This document shows positions 49,809 to 61,965 of a stretch of 64,000 bases of DNA, piece by piece. Location: assembly GCA_022385755.1 (NCBI GenBank), contig MU278354.1, positions 365,016 to 429,015 on the forward strand, in the 5' to 3' direction. A model generated the notes under the pieces. It worked only from the letters and a program-made list of their open reading frames with translations, was not told the DNA's origin and searched no databases. Source of the DNA: Trametopsis cervina. Taxonomy: Eukaryota; Basidiomycota; Agaricomycetes; Polyporales; Irpicaceae. Every line of letters starts with the position of its first letter. Within the stretch, counting starts at the first letter, position 1. A program made the position numbers and the translations under genes.

Positions 49809-52015
49809 TCACTGTTCGTAGCTTCCGGCACCACCAAGCGATGCCATCCAGATCCGGGTTTTGTACAGGCTATGAGCAATGCATCAACAGCCTATATTAT
49901 CCTTTTTGATGAACGAGACTTACCGGAAAAGTTCCCGTACGAGCTCACGGAAATCAATACGCTTCTCCGCAACGAAGTAGAATGTCAATTTCCGTCGATC
50001 CCTGAAACTCTGTGAGCACAGAGAAAATAAACTACTTGGAGACCAACCATTGATACTCAGCATCAATAACTTCCATCGGCAGCTTCCTTTGTTTGACCTT
50101 CGTCCTGCAAAGTTCCAATGCCTTCGCCTCATCCACCAACTTCGCGTTCAGCCCCCTATAAACCCGGTTAGTCGTATACTCCTTATTAGAGCCAATCTAC
50201 CCACTGAGTATCGTGAGGCGATGCCTTCCCATATATCATTTTAGGATTAATCTCTTTCCCGCCGCCGGTTGGACTGGTAGGTACCTGGCCCTGAGCCTCA
50301 GCGTACCCATTCAGCATTTTCTGCTGTTTCTGAAATGCTTCGACTTCCGCGAGAGTGATGGTGTCATTGACTACTTTTCCCAGATCTTTACCTCGGTCAG
50401 CCTCAACTACCACTAAGTCTCCAACTCGGATGTCCAACGTAAGGTCGGTGCTGTAAAACAAGTCTGTGCGCCCTGCCTTGAATTCCACGATATACAACGG
50501 CCAGGAGGTAGGGACTGAGTGAAGTGGTACACCCTTGCCCAGATCATTGAAAGCTTTGGAGACGTCCGAAGGCCGACGCTGAACAGGCGATGGAGCATAG
50601 ACCCCAGATCGCACACCTCCGGCAGAGATCGGCGTGGCCATACCGCCACCTTCAGGGATATGTTGTATGCCTTTGCCAGGGACAAATCTTGCCATGAGAG
50701 TCTGACGGTCGCGAGCCCCATACAACGCTTCGTGCTCAAGCTGGTGGCGAGAGGGGCTCCCTGCAGAGAATGCGCTGTCGCTGGGGGAGCCGATACGACC
50801 AGCGAATGAATTTCCTTGTCCTGGTATGTTAAGCTGCAATGGTTGGTAGGGGGAGTGTCTTTCCGGGGCGGCATAACCGGAGAGTGAAGGAGAAGCGCTT
50901 GGAGGATTATGCAAAGCAACACGAGCAGCATCGTCCGGAATGCTCAAATTCATCATTCCGAGATCGCTCGCAAGATCATCATCCGTTAGCAATAACCCGC
51001 TGCTGCTTCCACCGACAGAGCTGTTGAAGGCAGATTGAAAAACGCCAGGTCGCGAAAGTGTCGGCTCTTCTGAATCAGCGCCAGGGGCATTAAAGCCGAC
51101 AATAGTAGGACGTCTTGGCTGGACAACGCTGACGCTATGCCGACGACTAGTTGTGCCACTTGCTCCCCCGTTCTCATCCCTGGCGGGAGGCGGATTGACC
51201 CACAGATCTCTGAAAGCCGACCCATCATCTAGTAGAATCTGGCCGACATCTCGAACAAATGGACTCATGTTGGAATGATCGGTGAGCGAGCCAACGACGT
51301 GCTGTGGATATCCGTTCGACGGAGAGCGACCTAGCGCGCCCAAAGAGCCGTAACGGCTACTTCCCGGAGGCTTAAGATCACTATAGCGGGAGCCAGGGAT
51401 GTTCAGAGGATTCGAGTCCGATGAGAAGGTTGAATCGTTCCAAAGACCGGAGGGAAATGGACTACCAATTGGTCCTGGGCGATGATTTGTTGCAAGCGAC
51501 TGAGATCTGCTACGCGCCATGTCCGCAGCGTATGTGCGCCCGCGAGCAGAAGGAATCCCTGAACCAATCGCCGATGGACTATGGCCTCCTGCAAAGCGAT
51601 CGTCGTATGAACCATGGGCATCTGACAATGCTTCGGATTCGTCGTCCTCGAAGGTGGATGCGAAGCGTGATTCCCGCCAGGCAGACGAAAATAGCGATGG
51701 CTGTAGATTAGAGCCATTCGAAAAGGAAGCACTGCGCGTGGGCACAGAAGAGGGCAACCCTGCCTGGAGCGGCGAGGAATTAGGATTGAGACCTGACGGG
51801 AGTCGGGGCCAGACGCCTGGACCACCTGAATGCGCGCGCATTGTTTGGAGGGATGGAGAGGCCAGAAAACCTTGATTCTTGGAGGTACGTGGGGGTTGAC
51901 TTGCGGCTCGTTCTCGTAGACTGAGGGAGGTAGGTGTATCTGCGCCATTGGACCCGAGAAAACGGTTCGTGCGATCTGAGTCTTCCGTAGGTTGTTTAGT
52001 GTGTGGAGGTTGCAT
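49809..52015 (-). CDS. PSP1 C-terminal domain protein, 685 aa
   Basis: Four exons (50205-52015, 50048-50155, 49924-50001, 49809-49869) give 685 aa from the ATG at 52015. The open frame continues upstream to 52195, so another 5' exon is possible. The first ~480 residues are Ser/Pro/Gly-rich and disordered. The PSP1 domain covers the C-terminal ~200: YIVEFKAGRTDLFY, VGDLVVVEADRGKDLGKVV, EAKALELCRTKVKQRKLPME, and, across two further splices, RRKLTFYFVAEKRIDFRELV then YKTRIWM. In yeast PSP1 is a poorly defined, low-complexity protein linked to RNA or polymerase mutant suppression; bacterial relatives are called YaaT or RicT. Function here is not established. Confidence 0.88.
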
Positions 52016-52941
52016 AGCGTCAAGAGAAGGCAGGCCAAGACTGCGGAGCTGATGATAATTCTGTACGGTGGCCAGATTGATTGACAGAGAGGAGGTCCAG
52101 GTTGCACACAAGAGTATACGGAGCCGGCGATTGAGCGCTGTAGGCAAATCCTCTACGGGATTTGAGTAAATCTGCAAGACACATGAGCAGTTCATAGTTT
52201 ACCAGGAGGCAAGCGACGTACAATTATGGGTTCGTCGCCGTAAATGGTCGTGAGTCTAATCCGTTACGATGAATCTAGTAGAGGACAGGAAGACTAGCTG
52301 TTTCTATGTGACCTCCCAGTATGACTCCAAACTTCGAGTAGTTTCGGCGACGATGTCGAAGGCGCACTACGATGATGATGGTGGTGGTCAGAGAAAAGGA
52401 AAGACACAGAGTCAAATTATGTGCGACGCATTGAATGAGTGGGGGAGCACCTGACAGGAGGGTTTGTGCCGGAGCTGGCAGACTAGAATCCGGCATTTAG
52501 ACCCGCACACACGGGTTAGGCGCCTCCCCTAAGTGTGATCACAGGACAGTAGTTCCACCGTGAGTACTACGGCGAGTGTAAGAACCATAGCATCTATAGT
52601 TTACAGCTAAGGATACTCTACATGACAGGCTGGCCTCTACAGCTACGCGGTCTGAGGTTCACGAGCGTGATAACGATGTTCACAAACCAGGATACGAAGG
52701 ACACATCCAACGCTAACTTCGTGAGCGTTTCGGACCGTCACATGTCTTCCAGCCTTCAGAAAGACAGGAGTCCTTCAAGCATCTCCATCTACTCGGATAA
52801 TTCACCCTCATCCTCTGTCCAATGGCCGGGGTTCGGTTGTAGCAACAAATGTGTGTGCTATCCATTTGCGCCGCTTTGTAGCGACTCATCAGCGATGGCG
52901 CACCCAGAAGACATGATACAAAGCGTTCCTGGCTGAACCCT
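52016..52941. other. Region between RGP1 3' end and the PSP1-like gene
   Basis: Holds the upstream part of the PSP1-like gene (open frame to 52195) and about 0.7 kb without a supported gene. A 104-codon plus-strand frame at 52622-52936 is Ser-rich without motifs. Confidence 0.45.
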
Positions 52942-55900
52942 TCAGATTTCGAAGACCACCTCCGTTGCCTTGAACGCTGTGTTGCCAGGCCATACTCTGA
53001 TAGGCACTACACATTCCACCATCTCCACGTTGACCTCCCTCCAGTCCTCTTCCCTACCACTGCGTTGTTCACCGTCCTCTTCCTCTTCGTCGCCGTCGTG
53101 GTATTGGTTGAAAGGCTCCGTGGACCCCAGTAAAGCACTTGTAAAGAAAGATGTCCAAGATTGTGTCACACGGGGGGCATTCGCCAGCTCACTGCCCAAG
53201 AGCTTAGAAGACGGTCGTTCTGAAGGCGCAATACTGTGGGCCGCCCCCCAAGTCGTACCCCACTCGCCTCTTGGGCCGTCTGGGACAAGACTTTTGAGTC
53301 GCATGCCGTCGGTAGCTTCCAGAGAGCCGGATGAGGCTACTGCTACCAATAAGTATAACCTGACCTTCCATTCAAGCCCGCCGGTGGCTGTTTGGCCGGA
53401 AGAGGATGCAGGCATGATGACCTCGAAAGCTGGGCTTGCATCGGAAGGTATGTCAAGCGAGAACGTTGTTCGCAATGTCGAAGTCATCAACGAAGAGTGA
53501 TGTTCTGCATGTGTTCGTCGTAACTGTCTTGAGGAATTGGGGGGAGGTTGTGCGAGATTGGCAGGAAGAGACTCATGTGCCTCCAACATGACCGATAACT
53601 AGGGAACAATATGAGAATGTGTACAATATGGCACACCACAGAGTGCGTACTTTCAGCACTCTTGTACGACTTGCACGAGCGTTTAACTCCACAACGCCAA
53701 GCACAGTCTCGCCTAGCCTGTAGGACGCCTTTGTGAATGTTAGTACGGCGACATTGACTCCGTCTTTGTTGACGTCATACGATACTGCGGAAGTGACGTG
53801 TATCCAAGGAGAAACGACGGCGATGTCAGTGGGCTATCATTGAACATTCGAACCAACGAAGTCCATACATTTCTTGGGGTTCCGAGTCAACACGTCTACC
53901 GCCTCCCTGCAGCTGAGTACAGGCACAGGTTGTTCGTTCTTACTGTGGGAATATAAGCTGTTCTTGGTAGTTGAGTGAAGCAAACCAGGCATGGAATCCT
54001 TGATAGGATGTTCATTCATATGCGAGAGCAATTCACGGGCATAGTCTCGCACTGATTCGACAGTATCATTGGGTATAGTGCCTATCGCATGGATCAGTCA
54101 CAAAATACTAGAACATAGCTGGAAACGAACCGGGAGAAAAGGAAGGCTGTTGATATTTCGAATCACGTACTTCGCTGACTATTGCGTTACTTGGTTGGAG
54201 ATGCAAGCGCGAGTCTTTGAGGGAGCTGGAAGGCCATAACAAATCATAGGGAATTGAAGGTGCGTCAACTGGAAGCAAGGAGTCATATAATGGAGGTTGT
54301 CAATGCGCAGTGGACTGACCAACGATGTAGTTGTATATTCGTATCGGGACTTTCATGACCCGGCTATGACTACCTAGGCCGGTGGTTGATGATTTAGAGG
54401 CTCGGCATATACCAAGTATAAACTGGTAAGAGAGTTTCAACGTGCGTCCGCGGTATGATGGGGGTAAATTCCGCGGCAAATCTAACTCGTAGATATCTAT
54501 CGTTATCATGTATCAGACTGTGGGACATATAACGATGTACGTGACGGCAGAAACCTCACTCACAGCTACGGGCGTCCCCCGGGCCAAGGGCTAGGTCTAC
54601 AGCTAACATTGTTGGCTGGACCTCGAACGTCGGAAGTGGTGCATCGGCTCTAACATCATCTCCTTCAGTAGGCTGAACACCAGAGCCGTGAGTATGTAAC
54701 TGTGACGAAGAACTGGATAACACATGGGAAAGAGACCCTAGAGTAGACGGTGACCGGTTATGGCGGCTGATACGGCTTGTTTGTTGTTGTGATGGAGGGA
54801 CTGAGGGTAGCAAAGACGATGACGAGAGTATAGATAGTAGGCTACCTGAGAGAGATGTCGAACGAGTATGTGTACGAGAATTCTGTCGCGTAGACAGGCC
54901 AAGACGAGGCGAATTTGATGAGGTGGGACTTGACCCATGTGATGTGATATCCATACTACCCCCGCCAATGGCTCTGGATTTGAGGAGGCTCCGTCGAAGT
55001 GCCTGTAGTGTTGTCGTCTGTTCCGCAGTATGCGGAAGATCTCCAAGGGGAGTCAACGAAACGGTCCCTGATAGCTGCGCGTACGAATACAATATAAGCT
55101 CGGTGGCTGAGGTGGTCATATCAGAGGATGCTGCCCTTGGTTTGGGTGATTGAACCACAATTGGAGGAGGACCGCGGCCCAGCGCGGAGTGAGGTAGCTG
55201 GGGCGGATGGATATGAGTGTGGCGGGACGCAGAGCCGAGGAAGGGGTGAAGTGCCGTTGGAGCCGATATTGACGTTGACATTTGTGAGAGGGCTGTGGTT
55301 CCATCAGCGGCTGGCAAAGTAACAAGGGGAGTGGTAGGCGATATCGGTGATGTCGTGGCCTCGGTTATAGGGTCCAAGGTGAGAGAAAAGGTGGATGCAT
55401 TCGGCGTTGGCAAACCAAGAGGTTGCACAAATACTTGTCCATCGACCACAGATTGCTTCCGAGCATGAGGGTGGTGAGCTGGGACAGAGGCAGAGCGGGC
55501 GAGAGGTGATGAGATGCGCGGAGAAGTAGGGGCTTTTACAGACGATTTAGAACGAAATTCAGCTGGGTTGGGGGAAGAACGTACATAGGATAGGAGCGTC
55601 TAGAGCTCGCGAGGCCCGTGCAGGTGACTTGTCTTTCCCTCTCTCCGAACCGGTGAAAGGGGTTTCGTGAATAGACAATGAGACAGACTGTGACTGGTTA
55701 AGCGACAAACGACGCCTTGGCTGAGCTGACTTTTCTACCGCCTCATCTGCATCAGGTCTACCGATGATGCCCCTTCGCGCCACTACTGCGTTAAGAGAAG
55801 GCCTAGCAAGGTTACTGCCCGGTAGCGTGGTTCTCATCCCCGGAGATGTCGGAGGGCGAGCCATAGGAACAGAGCTGATGGAGTGTGCCCCGCGTTTGTG

Positions 55901-56062
55901 GTGACTTTGCGTAGAGGGGGAGTGAAGCGTGGGCCCTGGTCGGGGTGGTTGGGTGTTCGTGATTGTGATCATAATAGACAACCGTTCGCCCGCGAAGTAT
56001 GAGGCCTGAGACGGCGTGACAGCTACACGGACTGATTCTTCTACTAGGGAGTGAGGAAGCAT
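52942..56062 (-). CDS. RGP1: RGP1-type subunit of the Ric1-Rgp1 GEF for Ypt6/Rab6
   Basis: It works at the Golgi as one half of the exchange factor for the Rab6-type GTPase. A multi-exon gene runs from ATG 56062 (MLPHSLVEESVRVAVTPSQA, an arrestin-like beta start with YFAGERLSIMITITNT) to the stop at 52942 (VWPGNTAFKATEVVFEI). In between are PAHHPHARKQSVVDGQ, a long Ser/Thr-rich insert, SYAQLSGTVSL, LPRNLPPSYRGRTLKLSYQF and VRDYARELLSHM. These follow Rgp1 order. The first intron, near 55585, is best read as 52 nt ending at aaaag; a 22-nt alternative ending at a nearer cag is unlikely. Not all later introns were fixed. The inserts make it longer than yeast Rgp1. Shares a divergent promoter with the Mtf2-like gene. 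Confidence 0.85.
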
Positions 56063-56548
56063 AGCGGGGACTAAGTCGCTTCGTTCTTGACTGTATGTCA
56101 GGATAGCAGAGGCTCCTAGAAAGCGTGGAAGATGCGGTTTATAGCCAAGGCAGAAACGAATGAGCACGTCATGCTAGTTCTTGGACGGGCTCACTGACCG
56201 AGTTCTGTCTGATAATCACAGCCTTGCTTGTAGACCTAGGAAATCTGCGTATGTCGCGCCGACTGGGGGTAGAGAACAAGAGAAATGTAGTTCACATGAA
56301 TACTTGGTGACAGATATCTCCAACCAAAGCGCTCAACGCACCTCTTACCTTGACCGTCACTACATCGTCACCTTAAACAAGCAAGTCTAAGCAGACGTCC
56401 CCAATGTTAGTAAAGCGGTTTCTCCATGGCGCGATGCCTGTAGGTAGAGCATTTGATACACCGGTTATACTCTCCACAAAGGTATATAATCTTCCACCTG
56501 TTCAACTGAGTCTCACTCATTCTGTGTAGAAATCATTCACTCGACAAC
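56063..56548. other. Divergent promoter of RGP1 and the Mtf2-like gene
   Basis: About 0.5 kb with no coding frame of note. A ggtatataat run near 56481 may be a TATA element for the plus-strand gene. Confidence 0.45.
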
Positions 56549-57682
56549 ATGGTTCTAGTTCTGCCTGTCCTGCACATCGGATACGCATGCTGCATAATAA
56601 GGCACAGTTGCGGGGGACAAGGTATGTTACGCCGTGTTCGCGGTCGTTTGCGCCTTCATGTACACAACCACGACAGGTCCATCTTCGACCCTGATGAATC
56701 TGCATGGGACCATGTTTTCAAAGACTTGAGTACAGCATCAAAAGACCTTATTGCTGGCAATGGGCAGGAACGTATGTCTAAGCGCACTCAAGCCCAGCAA
56801 ATGACAGCACGAGAGATCGACACATTTGGCGAAATGTTTGACATGCTCTTTCAGGGCGGCGAAGACGGAAACGGAATATCTGCCTCGTCATCCCTAGATC
56901 TTCTTGCTCCCGGTGTCGGTAGAAAGCGTCCTCAAGAGATGTCTGACCTTGCGCGTCATCTTCGAAATCGCTCACGGAACGTCAGGTGGACGAGCGAAGC
57001 GGACCAAGAGTTGGACCGCAAAAAGGAGGAAATGGATCTATGCAACACAGACCAGCAACTACTTGAATGGGCCATGCGTGAAGTATTCACTGAATCGCAG
57101 AGGTATGAGGAGCAAGCACGAGCTATGGCCCCAGGAGCGCAGCCATCCCCTCAACTTCAGCCGCTTTCGTATCCACATCTCATTGCAATGCTAATGCGGA
57201 CGTTCAGAGACAAGTACGCAGACCCACATTTGGCTTTAGCAGTCTTTGACTACTCGCGCCATCTTTCAACCGCTTCATACGTCTTTGGGTGCACCACACA
57301 TGCATATAACGAGTTGATCGAGACGCGTTGGAGGTGTTTCCGCGATCTACGGGGCGTCTGTGAAGCGTTGGAAGAGATGCGGGTTAACGGAATCGAAATG
57401 GACACAAAAACAAGAGGGTTGGCCGAGTTGGTGAGGCGAGAGGTAGGCGAGAGGAATTTATGGGAAGAAGAAACATCAATTGGGGGTGGGGAGGTGTGGG
57501 AAATGATTGCCAGGATAGAACATTTGACAGCAGTCAAGTTGACACATCGAGACAGCAAGATGCACAAGACATGGTCAAAAAGTGCAGAATCATGGAAACA
57601 GCATGAATCTGCTGGTTTGGCAGACAATTGGGAGTTTGGAAATTGGAATGACAATGTTCCAACTTCACTTCCAATTACATAA
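56549..57682 (+). CDS. Mtf2-like mitochondrial protein, 377 aa
   Basis: It probably acts in mitochondrial gene expression, as yeast Mtf2/Nam1 does in transcript processing or translation. One open frame of 377 aa is seen. The conserved C-terminal domain contains FGEMFDMLFQGGEDG, then ALAVFDYSRHLSTASYVFGC, HAYNELIETRWRCFRDLRGV and RREVGERNLWEEE. A better start may be the ATG at 56624, which begins MLRRVRGRLRLHVH, an Arg-rich mitochondrial presequence. The preceding 25 codons would then be leader or a separate exon. The last ~40 codons become AT-rich towards the repeat tract. It is the last intact housekeeping gene before the transposon region. Confidence 0.78.
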   Translation: MVLVLPVLHIGYACCIIRHSCGGQGMLRRVRGRLRLHVHNHDRSIFDPDESAWDHVFKDLSTASKDLIAGNGQERMSKRTQAQQMTAREIDTFGEMFDMLFQGGEDGNGISASSSLDLLAPGVGRKRPQEMSDLARHLRNRSRNVRWTSEADQELDRKKEEMDLCNTDQQLLEWAMREVFTESQRYEEQARAMAPGAQPSPQLQPLSYPHLIAMLMRTFRDKYADPHLALAVFDYSRHLSTASYVFGCTTHAYNELIETRWRCFRDLRGVCEALEEMRVNGIEMDTKTRGLAELVRREVGERNLWEEETSIGGGEVWEMIARIEHLTAVKLTHRDSKMHKTWSKSAESWKQHESAGLADNWEFGNWNDNVPTSLPIT

Positions 57683-57909
57683 TACTAATGTAATAGATTA
57701 TTATCTGCTATAAATTCAATGTCATTGAATATATAAGGATTTGATGATAAGGAGCCAATAGTAGTGTTCATAGTAGAGATGCAGTGCTAGCTGTTAGGGC
57801 TATTCATGAAGTGCTGTAATGAACATTAGAAGTCCGAAAAATGTAAAACATAGTAAAAAATTGTTATCTATTTGTTTCACAATCTCGTCTGCTTACACAT
57901 CCTCGCATA
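57683..57909. other. Start of AT-rich repeat tract
   Basis: Composition drops abruptly to AT-rich sequence (aaaaatgtaaaacatagtaaaaaattg) just after the Mtf2-like stop. No gene is seen. Confidence 0.5.
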
Positions 57910-59505
57910 ATGACCACTGCAACCAGAGGCAAAGACATGGCCCTCATCGTGGCTGCAAGTGATGACAGCTGTATCAAGAACGTCAAATGGGACAGCTCAA
58001 TGCATACTGACCGCATTATCGAGTGGATGGTCAACACTCCGGACAGCTGCATGACACTGTTTCCACCCAACAGCAAAGCTGTGGAGGCTGAGACCGGCTC
58101 GAAGCCTCCAGTGCACAGCTGACCCAAGGCTCACTGGCATCGCATATCGCGAAGCACATTTTCGAGCGGGACGGGAGCAAGAATGTGCAGCAACTGTATG
58201 CCGCCATAAGTACATCTGCATTATGGGCCACAAAGATCAAAAATTGGATTACAAGGGATGTAGCCACAGTCTCTTGATCAAACTCATATCTAATCAAGCT
58301 GTTTTAGTCTTTGACGAACCTATATTGCCGAGAGGAACAGGCTCCACCATACAGATCATGAACTCACCCAAGACTTAATCTGCAACCACCTGGAACTGCA
58401 AAACATATACAGTATGTTTTAGTACATAACTACGAGCTGGTTAACTATTGATATATATTCTATTTGATAAAGTACAAGCAAGATTCCCATGGTACGATCA
58501 GCTCAACGAATGGATCCACAGGTCCCCAAATGTGGATACTATTCATGAAGACTCACAACAAGGCCGCCAACGAGGAGACAAAGCCGCAGCTCTTCTGTTT
58601 CCAGTAAGTACAGGTGTATCTTCTTAACTATATTTACTAACCTTGCCTAGCAATCCACTCGCTTCATCAGCCAAGTGGAAACACCATCAGCTCATCCCCA
58701 TGGGGTTGTCAATCTCAATAACGACAAGCTGGAATTTTTACTGCACAGGCTCAATCTACTCATCATTAACACCTTTTCTCTGGCCTCGGGATCTGCTGCA
58801 GATGCAGCTGTGGCAACTGTTGACCCCCTTGGAAACCCTTCCATGCTTACTCTGAGCTTTTCAATGGTTCCCTTCAGCTCCGCCAATCCCTCCAACTCCT
58901 CCAAGTTTTTCCACAATCCCCAGGACATCTCTACACCCTCTGCCTCACAGTCCTCCATGCTTGGCCGCGGTTGTTCACTAATGTATAGTGGTGTACTCTG
59001 TAATGAGAGATCTATTTGAAACAGCTTGAGAGCTGTATCTTCATACCCCTCTTCACGTCAGCTTACTGTTTCCCCTTTAGGCTTATCTATGAGCCCAAGT
59101 CCAAGTCCTGTAGGCTCACGGCTCTCATCTTGTGCATGACCATCGTCAGCAAACCGCAAGGCTTCTCCTGTTGATGCCTTGGCCACAGTCATGGAAGGTG
59201 CTAAAGGCGAGTTGCTGATCACCTTTCAAGACACCTCTGCTGCAAGTACTGCTGCCAAGGAGGCATCAAAGGTAGCTATGTATCAGACCAAACTTGATGC
59301 TCAAGCCCATGCTGCTGAGTAGATGGCTATTTATGAGCATGAGATAACAATGGCTGAGTTAAATCACCGTCAAGATATGGCAAAACAGGAACAGGAGATA
59401 GAGATGAAAAAGCTTAAGGTCGACAAGTTGAGGCTAGAGGTTGAGTACGAGTGCCTTCGTGCATTAAATCGTGGACAGGTGGAAGATCCAGATCCTTCTC
59501 TTTAG
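57910..59505 (+). pseudogene. Broken Myb/SANT-like plus coiled-coil gene, transposon-associated
   Basis: Four coding-like blocks lie in order but in different frames with stops. Block 1 (57910-58122) starts MTTATRGKDMALIVAAS and has VKWDSSMHTDRIIEWM, like the first helix of a Myb/SANT-type domain. Block 2 (about 58125-58260, next frame) reads HIAKHIFERDGSKNVQQLYA then TKIKNWITR. Block 3 (58490-58605) reads FPWYDQLNEWIHRSPNVDTI. Block 4 (about 59160-59505) is a charged coiled coil (MAELNHRQDMAKQEQEIEMK) interrupted by a TAG before MAIYEHEI. Some gaps could be introns, but the in-frame TAG and poor splice sites suggest decay. This resembles multi-copy hypothetical genes that accompany transposons in Agaricomycetes. 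Confidence 0.5.
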
Positions 59506-59929
59506 CTTCTGTTTTGTGATCAGATATTTTAGACTTACACTGGCTCATCTATGATATCCTCTTATGATTGTTTTCTTGCTGCTATAGATCAATTTCTTGC
59601 TACTAAATCAATGTATACATAGTGTTTGTATGTTTGTATATATACTTCTGAATTCACCACTGTTGTTGGCTCTCTAAACTCATCAGGCTACTGGGACAAG
59701 GTGCTAATAGCCCTCATATCGTCTATATGTGGAGGCTGCTAATTGCACCCCTCCCTTAGTAGCTTGGATCACTTACAGCAGCTTAGGATCAACCAGGTGG
59801 GCACTTTGAGCTTTCCAATAGATTGCCCTGGGCTGATCTGGGAGACCTATATAATAGCTTGGTAGACCACAGAATAATGCTGCATCATAGGGTATCGGGG
59901 GTCCTTGATGACTAATTGAAGTCTGGTTT
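59506..59929. other. AT-rich spacer
   Basis: No coding or repeat structure that I could define. It lies between the broken coiled-coil gene and the minus-strand tRNA-headed repeat. Confidence 0.4.
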
Positions 59930-61071
59930 GTTACAATTCCTGAGGTATGAAGAAAAGAATCGTTCCAGTAACATCTGGCATATTGGGGTTCTGCAAGATG
60001 TGACGCTTTTTGTCCCCAATGCATGGGAATTTTGTTTGAATACACTTTTATAACTATATTTTGTTACCATATTCTATGCTTTTGATGGCATTAGTAGCAG
60101 TTATTGACTCATTACCATTTTGTGTAGTTGAGTGCTTATTTGAGATTACAAAACTTTCTTGATTTTTACAACCTCATCATCTCAGAGTTTCCCAGCAATT
60201 TATATACCAGCATGTAGCCATGATATTGGGCTACACTGTGGTCATCTTTATTAAGGAAATTATGTAATACTAAGAGCAGAAGATGAGAAACACAATTGCC
60301 CTTTGTGGGAAATAAGCACCCCACTTTGATGGACTTCGGTTAGGTGCACAAAACACTTATAGCAAAGAACCCCCTTCATTTCAAGTGTATTCTATGCCTC
60401 AGTGTGGTTCTATAGACTTGAAGTGATTACTTTGTCGATGTTTTTCAAGTGTTTTGTGTGTTCTGAGCTTAATGATGCAGCTACAGCAATGCCAAGCAGA
60501 TTAGATAAGCGCACACCTTCCATTTTGGGAAGATAAACTCCCACGGTCTGTCTACACCTTTACATATATCCCTTTCACTCAATACTCAAGCTATAACAGC
60601 CATTCAACATCTCAGACATATGCCCACATGTATTACATAATGCGTACCCATTTTAGCACATTTTTCTGCATTTTATTAAACTCTGTAGAAAGCATTTTGG
60701 GCATTTGTTTGCAAAAGAACGCAAATTTCGAGATCACATGATCGTGGGAGAGTGATGTGATCATGTGGCATGGGGTTACTAAGCCTTCCAGAATTTCTGG
60801 CGATTTTTCCAGAGTTTTCCCGATTTTATTGGAGGCTCTACAGCTGTTTTTAGTGAAAGCAGGCCCCAAAAGACCAAACAAGCCCAAACAAAGGCCGCCC
60901 AGTGTCATTCTAATGCCCTCAGCTGGTGTCAAGGCGCCAGCATGCTGGCGCTTCGACATGGTGTGATGTAAACATGCTTAGGTCAATTAAATGGACTGAG
61001 CTGGAGTTGAACCAGCAGCCTTGGGACTAAACAAAATGAAGTCAGCAAACCACTGGGCTATGTAGACACTT
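59930..61071 (-). mobile_element. tRNA-headed dispersed repeat, minus copy (~1.14 kb)
   Basis: Read on the minus strand it begins with a tRNA-like head holding an A box TAGCCCAGTGG (61050-61060) and a B box GGTTCAACTCC (61003-61013). A long body follows that matches the plus copy at 61966-63123 in order. Shared blocks include CCTCCAATAAAATCGGGA, ATCGCCAGAAATTCT, GGTGTGCGCTTATCTAATCT, CTTTTGATGGCATTAGTAGC and GAATCGTTCCAGTAACATCT. The head is not a working tRNA: the acceptor strands do not pair. The internal Pol III promoter suggests a SINE-like retroposon, though the body is unusually long. Confidence 0.7.
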
Positions 61072-61072
61072 G

Positions 61073-61393
61073 GTGAGCAGGCCGGCAAGCGGCAGGTTAC
61101 GATTCCTGAGACCTTTATATGTCTTAAGATATTTCCAACAAATCAAGCAACTGTTTCTGCTTTTTATGCATAAAAATGATTACTTTACAGTCAATTTATA
61201 GACTGTGGGGAAAGACATCCCAATGTGAAAAATGTGCGCTTATGTAATTTGATGTCATTACCACAAACCATTTTACTGTAGCTATATTACTAAGCTCAGG
61301 AAGTTCAAAACATAGTCAAACCATTAAATTTTAAGAGTGTCATGACTGTAGAAGTGCAAATGAAGATGTATAAATGGCTTTATAGGCTGTAAA
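61073..61393 (+). repeat. Inverted ~320-bp module, left copy
   Basis: It begins TTGGTGAGCAGGCCGGCAAG and ends near a ggctttataggctgt segment. It is almost a perfect reverse complement of 63122-63442, including TATGTCTTAAGATATTTCC and GCGCTTATGTAATTTGATG. It abuts the head of the minus tRNA-headed repeat. Confidence 0.85.
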
Positions 61394-61732
61394 AAATTTA
61401 ATGTGATTTGTCCGAATTTTTCTAGGTTTTATTTGGAGCTCTACAGTCAATTTATTGACCGTGGGAAAACCACTTCCAAATGTGGAAAACGTCCGCTTAA
61501 CTAATCTGATGTCATCGCTACAAGCAGTTTTGCTGTAGCTGCATTATTGAGCTCAGAAAGTGCAAAATACTGCCAAAACATCGAAATTGAGAGCCATATT
61601 TCTGCATTTGGGCAAGTTTATTTCAGCCCTAGAGACTTCAATTTCTAAGCAATACTGTTAGTGTTGATGATAACAAGGTGTACTATACCATGGGTACCTT
61701 CTGGAGGGGTCAAATACGGGCGCCTAATTTGG

Positions 61733-61925
61733 TAAGTAAGCATTGCTTATCCGGTAACAACTATTACTTACTATATAACAACTCTCACTTACTCAATAAC
61801 ATATATTACTTGCTTGGTAACAGCTCCTACTTACTTGGTAATAACTCCTACTTACTCAATACAAATAAATACTTATTCTATAACAAAACACTACTTACCT
61901 GATAATACTCCTTACTTACTCTGCT
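61733..61925 (+). repeat. Minisatellite, ~20-bp units
   Basis: About nine to ten imperfect units of the type TACTTACTTGGTAACAACTC in tandem. They keep one reading frame (YLLGNNSYLL-like), but this is a by-product of the repeat, not a gene. Confidence 0.7.
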
Positions 61926-61965
61926 ACATACCTCATTTGAATTGAATGTCATCTTTGCATGTCAC

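Noticed and set aside
49725..50015. Plus-strand 96-aa frame
   Set aside because: Mostly antisense to the last PSP1-domain exons, and no family resemblance.
52970..53500. Plus-strand 176-aa frame
   Set aside because: Antisense shadow of the RGP1 C-terminal exon.
55560..55585. A 22-nt intron in RGP1
   Set aside because: A normal 52-nt intron ending aaaag gives the same frame, so no abnormal intron is needed.
56549..56624. Similarity of LVLPVLHIGY to the start of RNA polymerase III largest subunit
   Set aside because: Only about ten residues agree and the zinc-binding and later RPC1 blocks are absent. The frame continues into an Mtf2-like protein.
60993..61070. Functional tRNA gene on the minus strand
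   Set aside because: A and B boxes are good but the acceptor strands do not pair and no clear anticodon stem forms. It is better read as a retroposon head.
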